This document shows positions 1-7,292 of a DNA stretch of 12,177 nucleotides, piece by piece; positions within the stretch are counted from its first letter, which is position 1, and the number at the start of each line of letters is the position of its first letter. The DNA is from Xanthobacteraceae bacterium (GTDB lineage Bacteria > Pseudomonadota > Alphaproteobacteria > Rhizobiales > Xanthobacteraceae). The notes under the pieces are model-generated. The model worked only from the letters and a program-made list of their open reading frames with translations, had not been told where the DNA came from and searched no databases. The DNA lies in NCBI GenBank assembly GCA_025929595.1, contig JAICQA010000047.1, forward strand, positions 1 to 12,177. The letters are read 5' to 3'. A program made the position numbers and the translations under genes.

Positions 1-1704
1 CCGAAGCGCGACGCCGCCCGCACGCCGATGGCGGGCGATGTGTTCCTTTCCGCGCTCGCCGCGCACGGCGTCGATTATTTCTTCGCCAATCCCGGCACCG
101 ATTTTCCGCCGATCGTCGAAGCCTTCGAGCGCGCGAAGAAGACCAATCGTCCGGTCCCGCTGCCGGTGCTCGTCCCGCACGAGAATCTCGCCGTCGCCAT
201 GGCGCACGGCGCCTATCTCATGAACGGCCGCCCGCAGGCGGTCATGGTGCATGTCAACGTGGGCACCGCGAACACCATCAATAATCTCGCCAATCTATCG
301 CGCGAGCGCGCGCCCTTCCTGCTCGCCGCCGGCCGCAGTCCGATCACGGAGAGCGGACAATTCGGTTCGCGCCTGCGCCAGATTCACTGGGGCCAGGAGA
401 TGTTCGACCAGGCCGGCATGGTGCGCGAATTCGTGAAATGGGATTACGAGCTGCGCGTGCCGTCCCAGATCGCAGACGTAGTCGCGCGCGCGTTTGAAGT
501 GGCGATGACCTCGCCGCAGGGTCCGGTCTATCTCACGCTGCCGCGCGAGCCGCTGGCGGCACCCGTCGATGGCCCGATCGAGCCCGCCCGGCCGCAGGCG
601 CGGCCCGCCGCACCTTCGCCCGATGCCGCTTCCATCGAAACGCTCGCGGCGTGGATCGCCGGAGCAGAGCGCCCGGTGCTCATCACCGCCGCTTCGGGCC
701 GCAGCGCGGCGGCGGTCGGAACGCTCGGCGCCTTCGCCGAACGCTGGGCTATCCCGGTCGTTTCCTATTTCTCGCGCTATCTCAATCTGCCGCACAGCCA
801 TCCGATGCATCAGGGCTACGAGCCGGGCGCATTCTTCGCAGACGCCGACCTTGTGATCGCGCTTGAATCCGAAGTGCCGTGGATTCCCGCCGAACACACG
901 CTGCATGAGACCTGCAAGGTTGCGCATATCGGCGAGGACCCGGCCTTTGTCCGCTACCCGATCCGCAGCTTCAGAAGCGACCTCTCGATCGTCAGCGAGG
1001 CGTCGAATGCCCTCCGGGCGCTCGATGCCGCCGTCGCCAGGGCAAAGCCGGAAGCTTCAAAAATCGACGCCCGCCGCAAGCAACTAACGGCACGCGGCAA
1101 CGAACGCCGCGTCAAGGCGGCAAGGGCCGCCGAAAGCGCCGGCGACAAGATCACGGTGCCGTATTTGAGCAAATGCATCGCCGATATGGCATGCGACGAG
1201 GCCGTGATCTTCAACGAATATCCGCTCTCACTCGACCATTGCCCGCGCGAGAAGCCGGGTACCTATTTCGGCACCAGCACGTCGGGCGGCCTGGGCTGGG
1301 GCCTTGGTGCGGCGCTGGGTGCAAAGCTCGCCGCCCCCGAAAAGCTCGTCGTCGCGACGCTGGGCGACGGCACCTACATGTTTACGAACCCAACGGTGAG
1401 CCACTGGGTCGGCATGAAGCACGAACTGCCCGTGCTCACGATCATATTCAATAACAGCCGCTACGGCGCCGTGCGCCGCGCGACGCTCTCGATGTTCAAG
1501 GAAGGTGTCGCAGGCGAAGACGACGGCCGCTTCCTCGCCGATCTCGACCCGAGCCCGCCCTACGAGGAGTTCGTGCGCGCGCAGGGCGGCTTCGGCGAAC
1601 GCGTCTCTGATCCGAAAGAAGTGCCCGCCGTTCTCGCCCGCGCCCGCGATGCGGTGATGAAGGAAAAGCGCCAGGCGCTCGTGAACGTGATCACGCCCTA
1701 TTAG
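1..1704 (+). CDS. Thiamine diphosphate-dependent enzyme (benzoylformate decarboxylase / acetolactate synthase-like), 5' partial
   Basis: A ThDP-dependent enzyme of the acetolactate synthase/2-oxoacid decarboxylase superfamily, expected to act on a 2-oxoacid or acyl-ThDP intermediate in the cytoplasm. The frame is open from base 1. The first in-window ATG (base 28) has no Shine-Dalgarno site, and in-frame residues precede it, so the true start probably lies upstream. Counting from that ATG: an N-terminal pyrimidine-binding domain (about 1-170) carries the cofactor-activating Glu52 in the motif PHENLA. His75 in VHVNVGTANT aligns by eye with catalytic His70 of benzoylformate decarboxylase. The central domain spans about 200-330. 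The C-terminal ThDP/Mg-binding domain (about 370-558) has GDG at 446-448 and NN at 475-476. The length fits the family. The serine that benzoylformate decarboxylase has in its NPGS motif is Thr here (NPGT). The substrate cannot be assigned; family membership is secure. It converges with the amidohydrolase gene. Confidence 0.9.
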   Translation, partial: PKRDAARTPMAGDVFLSALAAHGVDYFFANPGTDFPPIVEAFERAKKTNRPVPLPVLVPHENLAVAMAHGAYLMNGRPQAVMVHVNVGTANTINNLANLSRERAPFLLAAGRSPITESGQFGSRLRQIHWGQEMFDQAGMVREFVKWDYELRVPSQIADVVARAFEVAMTSPQGPVYLTLPREPLAAPVDGPIEPARPQARPAAPSPDAASIETLAAWIAGAERPVLITAASGRSAAAVGTLGAFAERWAIPVVSYFSRYLNLPHSHPMHQGYEPGAFFADADLVIALESEVPWIPAEHTLHETCKVAHIGEDPAFVRYPIRSFRSDLSIVSEASNALRALDAAVARAKPEASKIDARRKQLTARGNERRVKAARAAESAGDKITVPYLSKCIADMACDEAVIFNEYPLSLDHCPREKPGTYFGTSTSGGLGWGLGAALGAKLAAPEKLVVATLGDGTYMFTNPTVSHWVGMKHELPVLTIIFNNSRYGAVRRATLSMFKEGVAGEDDGRFLADLDPSPPYEEFVRAQGGFGERVSDPKEVPAVLARARDAVMKEKRQALVNVITPY

Positions 1705-1812
1705 TCGTCCCGGACGCCGCCGCAGGCGGCGATCCGGGACCGTTCTCAACAGGTTGCAAACGATCCCGGGTCTGCGGCGCACCACTTCGTGCGGCGCCGC
1801 GCCGGGGATGAC
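1704..1812. repeat. Large imperfect palindrome, probable dispersed intergenic repeat (REP/MITE-like)
   Basis: Between two convergent genes lies a nested inverted repeat whose ends match each other imperfectly: GTCGTCCCGGACGCC on the left, and GTCATCCCCGGCGCG as the reverse complement of the right end. It contains a strong internal hairpin (1707-1721 pairing with 1725-1740, loop GCA, one bulge). It also holds a central near-palindrome (about 1738-1768) and a second GC-rich hairpin (about 1769-1810). It starts at the last base of the ThDP enzyme stop codon. Such elements in Alphaproteobacteria are typically multicopy and can act as bidirectional terminators. Copy number cannot be seen here, since only one copy is in the window. 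Confidence 0.55.
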
Positions 1813-1826
1813 GCCTTTGGCGTCAT
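1808..1826 (-). terminator. Perfect hairpin spanning the amidohydrolase stop codon
   Basis: ATGACGCC-TTT-GGCGTCAT is a perfect 8-bp stem with a 3-nt loop. The TGA stop of the minus-strand amidohydrolase (1823-1825) lies inside one arm. No long T-run follows, so it may serve for mRNA 3' end stability or as part of the adjoining palindromic element rather than as a classical intrinsic terminator. Confidence 0.4.
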
Positions 1827-2839
1827 TTAACGAACTTCTTGCCCGTCAGCTTCTCGATATTCTTGTAATAGATCTTCTCGCGATCCTCTTTCGACAGATC
1901 GAGCGAGTCGATGATCTTGATCGTGTCGCGGATGTAGCCCGGCCCCTTCTCCGGATCGAACGGGCTGTCCGACGCAAACACCACGTGATCGACGCCGTAG
2001 AAGGCAAGGCCGCACTCCGTCGCGGGCTTGGAGCCGAACACCGCGCTATCGGCATAGAAATCCTTGAAGTAGTCGAGCGGCCGCTTCTTCAAGCTCTTGC
2101 GCAGCGAGACATAATCCTCGTCCGTCGTGCGCGAGCCGAGCTGGTCCCAGCCCGGGCCGACGCGGCCCTCGAAGTACGGCACCATCGCGCCGAGGTGGTG
2201 CGCGATCACTTTGAGATTCGGATATTTGTCGAGCGTCTTCGAGAACACCAGCCGCGCCATGAAGGCGCTCGTCTCGTACGGCCAGCCGAACGTCCACCAG
2301 ATCTCATAAAGCGACTTCTTCTCGTCGATATAGTCGGGGAGATTCGCACCGCGCGTCGGATGCACCCACACCGGCATGCCGTTCTTGTCCATCGCGGCCC
2401 AGAACGCCTCGAACTCGGGCCGGTCGAGCGGCTTGCCATTGACATTCGTGTTGATCTGCATGCCGGCCGCACCCAGTTGCTTCAACGCGCGCTCGATCTC
2501 GCGCACGCCGCCGTCTTTCGCGAGCAGCGGCGCCTGCGCGACAAAGCCCGCGAAGCGATCCGGATATTTCTGGCAAAGCTCGGCCATGCCATCGTTCGCG
2601 ATCTGGCACAGCTCTTCCGTCTGCTCGGGCTTGGCGTATTCTTCCGGCGGCGGCAGCGCGATCGAGATGATCTGCTTGTAATCGTCGAACGGGTCCATCG
2701 AGCGAAAGCGCTCATCGAGGTCGTGAATCGCCGGAATGCCGCGCACCCGCTTGCCGATGTCCTTGTGGCCGCCGGCTACCTCAATCATCCGCTCGAAATA
2801 TTTCTTCGGAAAAAAGTGATTATAGGCGTCGATGCGCAT
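1823..2839 (-). CDS. ACMSD-type amidohydrolase family protein
   Basis: A 338-residue TIM-barrel metal-dependent hydrolase or decarboxylase of the amidohydrolase-2 family, which includes aminocarboxymuconate-semialdehyde decarboxylase and resorcylate decarboxylases. It is probably cytoplasmic. Visible family residues are His8 in NHFFP, His160 in WVHPTRG (strand 5), His215 in AHHLGAMVPY followed by Arg226 (strand 6), and Asp291 in FASDSPFD (strand 8). The canonical opening motif is D-x-H-x-H. Here it reads D4-A-Y6-N-H8, so the first metal-binding His is replaced by Tyr. The ATG start is supported by an AGGGGGAAGG ribosome site at 2841-2850. The substrate is unknown. The convergent ThDP enzyme hints at carboxylate catabolism, but they are not an operon. 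Confidence is high for the family, low for the reaction. Confidence 0.9.
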   Translation of the reverse strand: MRIDAYNHFFPKKYFERMIEVAGGHKDIGKRVRGIPAIHDLDERFRSMDPFDDYKQIISIALPPPEEYAKPEQTEELCQIANDGMAELCQKYPDRFAGFVAQAPLLAKDGGVREIERALKQLGAAGMQINTNVNGKPLDRPEFEAFWAAMDKNGMPVWVHPTRGANLPDYIDEKKSLYEIWWTFGWPYETSAFMARLVFSKTLDKYPNLKVIAHHLGAMVPYFEGRVGPGWDQLGSRTTDEDYVSLRKSLKKRPLDYFKDFYADSAVFGSKPATECGLAFYGVDHVVFASDSPFDPEKGPGYIRDTIKIIDSLDLSKEDREKIYYKNIEKLTGKKFVK

Positions 2840-3145
2840 ACCTTCCCCCTGCTGACATGACCGCGGCGCGTATGCCGTTTTATTGTTGCTTCAGCCCGTT
2901 TGATCGCACGTCCGGGAGGTATGGCGCAAATCCGACGGCAGCGATCAGGTCCGTAAGGCGAACGGTGGGATGCCCACCAAAACCGCGCCAATGCTGGATT
3001 TTTCGTGTGACGCCAATCACGAACAATTCGGCCGCCGTCATTCATGATGGGTTCAGCCGTCCCGACTGAATCCTATCGTACGCTGGGGACGGTCGTTATG
3101 CTGTCCCTGGCTTCGGCGATCGGCCCCTTTCATCGGAAAACAAAA
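2840..3145. other. Divergent intergenic region; promoters expected, none convincing
   Basis: About 306 bases separate the amidohydrolase (minus) from the repeat-protein gene (plus), so both promoters should lie here. I see no strong sigma-70-like pair. A weak plus-strand candidate is TTCAGC (3052-3057) and TATCGT with a 16-base spacer. An 8-bp stem (GGGTTCAG 3049-3056 with CTGAATCC 3066-3073, one G-T pair, 9-nt loop) overlaps it. The reading frame of the downstream gene extends back to an ATG at 3044, but that ATG lacks a ribosome site and its extra residues do not look like a signal peptide. Confidence 0.4.
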
Positions 3146-5986
3146 ATGCTCCCCTTCGGCTTTCGAATTGCGGTTCGGATGGTCAACTCGCGCGCGCGCA
3201 TATCGAGCGCATCGCGCGCGCTCATGCTCGGTGTCGCAGCGGCAGCGCTGCACGCGGCGCCGCTCCTTGCGCAACAGGCGACGCCCATGCGCGCCGGCGA
3301 AGCTTTCGTGACGCGTTTCTCGGGCACAACCAACATCGCCGGACCCGGCGGAGCGCAGATCCCCGTTATCAATCCGGGCGGCGTGGTCGGCAGCGTCATC
3401 GACCTTCGCAACCCGAACCAGCCGCCGCAGGGTCAACACTGGATCAGCGAACCGCAGCGCTCCTTCGTCACCGCGGCCGAAGTCGGCCAGGTCTTCGGTG
3501 TCACGCTCGATGAGAACGCGAACGTGTACCTTGCCGCGAGCGCGGCATTCGGTCTGCATCGTTCACCCGACGGCGCGCAATGGCAGCCCGGCATGTGGGG
3601 CGCCAACGGCGGCCCCGGCACGATTTACAGGCTCGGCCCCGCCACGGACCATCGCCCGCAAGCTTTCGCGCAGGTGACGCTGAACGGCCGCCCGAACAGC
3701 GGTGCGGCCCTCGGCAACGTCGCTTATGACCGCTGGAACCGTCAGCTCTATGTCACCGACATGGAGACCGGCATGATCCACCGCATCCGCGCCACCGACG
3801 GCGCCGATCTCGGTACCTATGATCACGGCGCGCGCGGCCGCACGAGCTTCCATGACACCGCGACGGGCCAGAAGGCGTCCCTCCCGCCCGTCGCCTTCAA
3901 CGCGTCGTCGCGTGCTCGCGTATCCGACTGCGCGGCCGGCCGCTTCGACAACACACCCGAATGCTGGAACCTTGCTCCCAATGGCCGCCGGGTATGGGGC
4001 ATCGGCGTGTGGCGCAACAGCGCCAGCAACGAAGTGCGCCTCTTCTATTCAACCTGGTCGAGCCCCGATTTCGATCCCGAAGGTTGGCTTGCGCTGGGCG
4101 ACGCGGAAAAGCGCAACGCCGTATGGTCGGTCGGCATCGCACCAAACGGCTCTTTCGATCTCGCAAGCGTCCGCCGCGAGTTTCTGCTGCCGGACTTTTT
4201 CGTCGGCACGGAGGACATCGCGCGCGCCGGCTTCAGCCAGCCCGTGAGCGACATCGCTTTCCCCGCGACACCCGGCCTGCCGCTGATGCTCGTTGCCGAA
4301 CGCGGCGGCATGAAGAACGCCGGGCTCGGCGAGCAGAACCCCTTTGCCACGCCGCACGAAGCACGAGTGATCCGCTACGAGTTGCACGACGACGGCGTCT
4401 GGCGTCCGATAGGCCGCTACGAAGTCGGCTTCTACGACCGTATGAACGAGGGCGAGCCGCGCATGCGGGCCAACAGCGCGGGTGGCGCTTCCTTTGGGCT
4501 GGGCTACAACAATCGCTGGTCCGTCAATGCGTCGCGTCCCGACAACTTTGTCTGGCTCAGCGGCGACGCGCTTTGCTCTCCCGACGGTCCCTGCAATCTG
4601 CCGGCGGCTGGCCAGGAACAGACCGGCGATGATTCCGAGGTGCACGGCATTCAGGGCGTACGCGAGGACTTCTATGACGAAGTGGCGCCCGCTTCGGCCT
4701 ATGGCCTCGCGCCCGAACAACAGACCGCGTCGGGTCACACCTCCGCCGTCGGCCCGGACGAGTCTTACCTGATCGACATCAACATCAATCTGGCGGCGAA
4801 TGGAACACCGGTCGCGGATGAACTTGTCCGCAACGATACGAGCACGGTCGGCGACATCGCCATCTTCCAGCAGCCCGCCGTGCCGGTTGCGAAGGTCGCT
4901 TACCCGCTGCCTGCGGCACCGCCGGTGCTGATTGCAGACCCCGCGCATGACGCAAACTTCAGCCATGCCCGCTATGGCTCGCACGGCCAGCAGCAGAGCC
5001 ATTATCGCTTCGCCTCGCATTGGCCGGCCATGAGTCATCTGCGTTACGGCTCCCACAACCAGTATTGGAGCCACCACCACTACGCGTCGCACAATCTGAA
5101 ATGGAGCCACGACAAATACGGCTCGCACAGCACCAAGGCGACGCACAACAAGCTTGGCTCGCATGCACTCGTGAAGAGTCACTTCGCGAAGGCTTCCAAG
5201 ATCCACATCCTGGCGGCTAGCCACAAACAGTTCGGTTCGCACAACATCAAGCAGAGCCTGAACGACAAGATCAAAATTCCCGATCCCAAGCCGGTCCACA
5301 CGCTCGCCAAGAGCGCCAAGGATAAGGACATCAAGATTCCGCCGAAGCACTCGATTTTGAAGAGCGCGCTCGACAAGGACATCAAGATCCCCGATCCGAA
5401 GCCGATCCACACGCTCGCCAAGAGCGCGGCGGACAAGGGCATCAAGATTCCCGAGCCGAAGCCGGTGCACACGATCGCGAAAAGCGCGCTCGACAAGGAC
5501 GTTAAACTACCCAAGCCTATTCACACGCCGGTGAAGAGCGCGCTCGACAAGGACATCAAGGTCCAGCCGAAGCCCATCCACACGCCGGCCAAGAGCGCGC
5601 TCGACAAAGACATCAAGGTTCTGCCGAAGCCCATTCACACGCCGGCGAAGAGTGCACTCGACAAGGACATCAAGGTCCAGCCGAAGCCGATCCATACACC
5701 GGCCAAGAGCGCGCTCGACAAGGACGTCAAGATCGAGCCGAAGCCGGTCCACACGCCGGCGAAAAGTGCGATCGACAAGAAGGTGAAGGTGACGCCGGCC
5801 CACGATCCGGGCCCGTCGGCGGTGAAAGACAACAAGGTCAAGATACAGCCGCTGCCGAAGGTCGTGACGCCGTCGAAGGTCGAGAAAAAAGTGGAGCAAC
5901 CAAGAGCGGCGCCAAGCGTTGAGAAGAAGATCCAAACGTCCAAGCCGGTGAAGCCCAAGGCTGAGATCGAGGGTGTCGTCAAATAG
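3146..5986 (+). CDS. Large secreted protein: beta-propeller-like head with His-rich and Lys/Pro-rich repeat tails
   Basis: A 946-residue exported protein of no family I can name. ATG 3146 has GGA eight bases upstream; ATG 3179 gives a more typical signal peptide, and ATG 3044 and 3098 are also in frame. The signal peptide has an Arg-rich n-region and a core ending APLLA|QQ, cleaving after about residue 42; there is no lipobox. Residues about 45-600 contain NHL/SMP-30-like strands (GVTLDENANVYLA, NVAYDRWNRQLYVTD, GTIYRL), suggesting a beta-propeller. Two cysteine pairs there (DC-x10-C and C-x5-C) could be periplasmic or extracellular disulfides. Residues 606-703 are eight 12-residue His repeats, 704-891 are about ten 19-residue Lys/Pro repeats, and 892-946 is a Lys-rich end. 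No catalytic motif is evident. It is the first of three exported-protein genes, 14 bases before the next, and so probably their operon leader. Confidence 0.85.
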   Translation: MLPFGFRIAVRMVNSRARISSASRALMLGVAAAALHAAPLLAQQATPMRAGEAFVTRFSGTTNIAGPGGAQIPVINPGGVVGSVIDLRNPNQPPQGQHWISEPQRSFVTAAEVGQVFGVTLDENANVYLAASAAFGLHRSPDGAQWQPGMWGANGGPGTIYRLGPATDHRPQAFAQVTLNGRPNSGAALGNVAYDRWNRQLYVTDMETGMIHRIRATDGADLGTYDHGARGRTSFHDTATGQKASLPPVAFNASSRARVSDCAAGRFDNTPECWNLAPNGRRVWGIGVWRNSASNEVRLFYSTWSSPDFDPEGWLALGDAEKRNAVWSVGIAPNGSFDLASVRREFLLPDFFVGTEDIARAGFSQPVSDIAFPATPGLPLMLVAERGGMKNAGLGEQNPFATPHEARVIRYELHDDGVWRPIGRYEVGFYDRMNEGEPRMRANSAGGASFGLGYNNRWSVNASRPDNFVWLSGDALCSPDGPCNLPAAGQEQTGDDSEVHGIQGVREDFYDEVAPASAYGLAPEQQTASGHTSAVGPDESYLIDININLAANGTPVADELVRNDTSTVGDIAIFQQPAVPVAKVAYPLPAAPPVLIADPAHDANFSHARYGSHGQQQSHYRFASHWPAMSHLRYGSHNQYWSHHHYASHNLKWSHDKYGSHSTKATHNKLGSHALVKSHFAKASKIHILAASHKQFGSHNIKQSLNDKIKIPDPKPVHTLAKSAKDKDIKIPPKHSILKSALDKDIKIPDPKPIHTLAKSAADKGIKIPEPKPVHTIAKSALDKDVKLPKPIHTPVKSALDKDIKVQPKPIHTPAKSALDKDIKVLPKPIHTPAKSALDKDIKVQPKPIHTPAKSALDKDVKIEPKPVHTPAKSAIDKKVKVTPAHDPGPSAVKDNKVKIQPLPKVVTPSKVEKKVEQPRAAPSVEKKIQTSKPVKPKAEIEGVVK
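4961..5254 (+). repeat. Eight 36-bp (12-residue) tandem coding repeats, histidine-rich
   Basis: The encoded unit is [S/T]-H-x-x-[Y/F/L]-[G/A]-S-H-x-x-x-x, for example SHARYGSHGQQQ, SHYRFASHWPAM and SHLRYGSHNQYW. His recurs at unit positions 2 and 8. The seventh unit is degenerate, with two extra residues and Lys at the second His site. The early copies alternate YGSH and FASH/YASH, hinting at a 24-residue higher-order period. Regular His spacing with an aromatic residue suggests metal or surface binding, which is inference only. Confidence 0.85.
5255..5820 (+). repeat. About ten 57-bp (18-20 residue) tandem coding repeats, Lys/Pro-rich
   Basis: The consensus unit is SALDKDIKVQPKPIHTPAK. Earlier copies are more diverged (IPDPKP variants of 20 residues, and one shortened copy around 5312-5362). 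Copies from about 5530 to 5760 are nearly identical in protein, yet differ at many synonymous third positions, such as AAG/AAA, GCG/GCA, GTC/GTT and CAC/CAT. Each unit ends in a single His within IHTPAK. The composition is strongly basic and resembles an extended polycationic linker. Confidence 0.85.
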
Positions 5987-6000
5987 ATCGAATCAGCCTC

Positions 6001-7143
6001 ATGGTTGCAAACGCGCTTCGGCCGCATCGCTTTCTGTCCATCGCCGCCGCCATCCTGTCGGCGGCGATGCCGCTTGCCGCCTCCGCAGCCGACCGCCCGC
6101 GCGTCTACACGAACGAGCAATATATCGACGAGCTGACGCGGCCGACCTCGGTCCCGCTCGACGACCCCAAGGCGATGCTCGCCTTCATCCTCGAAAGCAT
6201 TCCCGATCGGGTGAATGTCTATCCGACCGAGAACTACTACTACTTCTATTTCCATCATCGCGGCACGCGCTACGCGGGCAACATTCGCCTCGACGCCAAG
6301 GACCGTGACGAGGGCAAGCTGCACTTCGCCTATTTCGTGGAGCTCACCGAATGGGTGAAAGATGACGCCATCACGTATCGCGTCTTCGGCAAGGAGGACG
6401 GCGTCGCCGTCGAGCGAATCGAACCGCTGCGCTATCGCGTCACCCTCGGGAGCCGCAGTGTCATCTTCCAGTTGAACGACCTCTCAAAGGTCGTGCCGCC
6501 CAAGACCGCCCTCGGACCGGACGATCAGTATCTCGGCCCGGTATTCGACGAGTCCGGCATTCGCTTCTTTCTCGTCTTCAACCGCAAGCTGAGGATTTTT
6601 CACTACGTGCTGGACGAGACCGTGCCGGTCGCGGACGAGCTGTTCCCCGCGCAATTCACCAATCGAATTTTGATCGGACGCCGTACCGGCTATGCGTTCT
6701 ACGACGAGCACCGGCTGAAGCGGAAAATCCTGATCGGCGTCTTCGAGGCGAACAGCAGCGTGAACAACGCCTTCGATGGTCCCTTCGACCAGTTGCCCGA
6801 CAATTTCATCAAGGGCGACGAACTGCGTGAGGCGATCATTGCCGCGGACCCTACCCAAGCCGGCCGCATCGACCGGCACGGCGGCTCGGAAGACGGCTCT
6901 AGCCGCTACCTGATCGGCCCCTACACCTACTACCGAAGCGAACAGGACCTTATGCCGTTCCACGAATGCGCGACCGACAAGAAGTTGCCGCGGGAGCTGT
7001 ATTGGGCCTGTTTCGTCATCCGGGAAGGGGCCGAGGACGAGAACGAAGACGATACGGACGGCGGCGCCGCGGAAGAGAAAAAGGACGGAAAAACGGCCCC
7101 TGCCGCGGTTGCGCCGGCCGGGAAGACCGGTAAGCGGCCGTAA
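6001..7143 (+). CDS. Exported protein of unknown function with acidic/Lys-Ala tail
   Basis: A 380-residue protein not matching any family I recognise. A clear signal peptide (Arg/His n-region, hydrophobic residues 11-26, cleavage near ASA29|AD) puts it in the periplasm or outside; there is no lipobox. The mature part is a single domain to about residue 340, rich in aromatic beta-strand patterns such as YYYFYFHHRGTRYAGNIRL and FFLVFNRKLRIFHYVLDE. Two late cysteines (HECAT and YWACF) could form a disulfide. The last 40 residues are low-complexity, first Glu/Asp-rich, then Lys/Ala/Pro. The start lies 14 bases after the previous stop, with a poor ribosome site, which suggests translational coupling. 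Its job is presumably tied to the flanking repeat protein and outer-membrane barrel. Confidence 0.85.
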   Translation: MVANALRPHRFLSIAAAILSAAMPLAASAADRPRVYTNEQYIDELTRPTSVPLDDPKAMLAFILESIPDRVNVYPTENYYYFYFHHRGTRYAGNIRLDAKDRDEGKLHFAYFVELTEWVKDDAITYRVFGKEDGVAVERIEPLRYRVTLGSRSVIFQLNDLSKVVPPKTALGPDDQYLGPVFDESGIRFFLVFNRKLRIFHYVLDETVPVADELFPAQFTNRILIGRRTGYAFYDEHRLKRKILIGVFEANSSVNNAFDGPFDQLPDNFIKGDELREAIIAADPTQAGRIDRHGGSEDGSSRYLIGPYTYYRSEQDLMPFHECATDKKLPRELYWACFVIREGAEDENEDDTDGGAAEEKKDGKTAPAAVAPAGKTGKRP

Positions 7144-7226
7144 CGGACCGGGACATGGGGCTTCGAAAAAGTGTGTCTCTTGTGCATCGCTGCGACAGCT
7201 TTTGGGCAGCCGAGTTGGCTTTAACA

Positions 7227-7250
7227 GGCCGGAAACGTATTGTTCCGGCC
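7227..7250 (+). promoter_or_regulatory. Perfect inverted repeat in leader of the barrel gene
   Basis: GGCCGGAA and TTCCGGCC form a perfect 8-bp stem around an 8-nt loop in the 149-bp gap before the outer-membrane protein gene. No T-run follows on either strand, so an intrinsic terminator is unlikely. It could be an mRNA processing or stability hairpin, or an operator. Confidence 0.4.
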
Positions 7251-7260
7251 ACAGGAAGAA

Positions 7261-7286
7261 GGCCCGCGAAAAGCCGGGCCAGGGGG
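7261..7286 (+). promoter_or_regulatory. Hairpin abutting the ribosome binding site that decides the GTG 7293 start
   Basis: A GGCCCG/CGGGCC stem (7261-7266 with 7275-7280, 8-nt loop) ends exactly where AGGGGG (7281-7286) begins. That site lies six bases before GTG 7293 and directly precedes a classic signal peptide. It argues against the longer frame from ATG 7155, whose first 46 residues are basic and do not fit a signal sequence. Confidence 0.5.
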
Positions 7287-7292
7287 CTTCGC

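Noticed and set aside
1754..2860. 368-codon plus-strand reading frame over the amidohydrolase
   Set aside because: It is a GC-driven shadow; the minus strand encodes the amidohydrolase with metal ligands and a strong ribosome site.
4049..5470. 473-codon minus-strand reading frame opposite the repeat protein
   Set aside because: It lacks a coherent domain and mirrors the repeats on the other strand; the plus frame has a signal peptide and protein-level repeat conservation with synonymous variation.
4961..5820. Possible CRISPR array, because of regularly spaced repeats
   Set aside because: The 36- and 57-bp units are contiguous, in frame, and diverge at third codon positions; there are no unique spacers.
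7155..7292. 46-residue extension of the barrel protein from ATG 7155
   Set aside because: The extension is basic and hairpin-coding, would bury the signal peptide, and is out-competed by the GTG 7293 start with AGGGGG.
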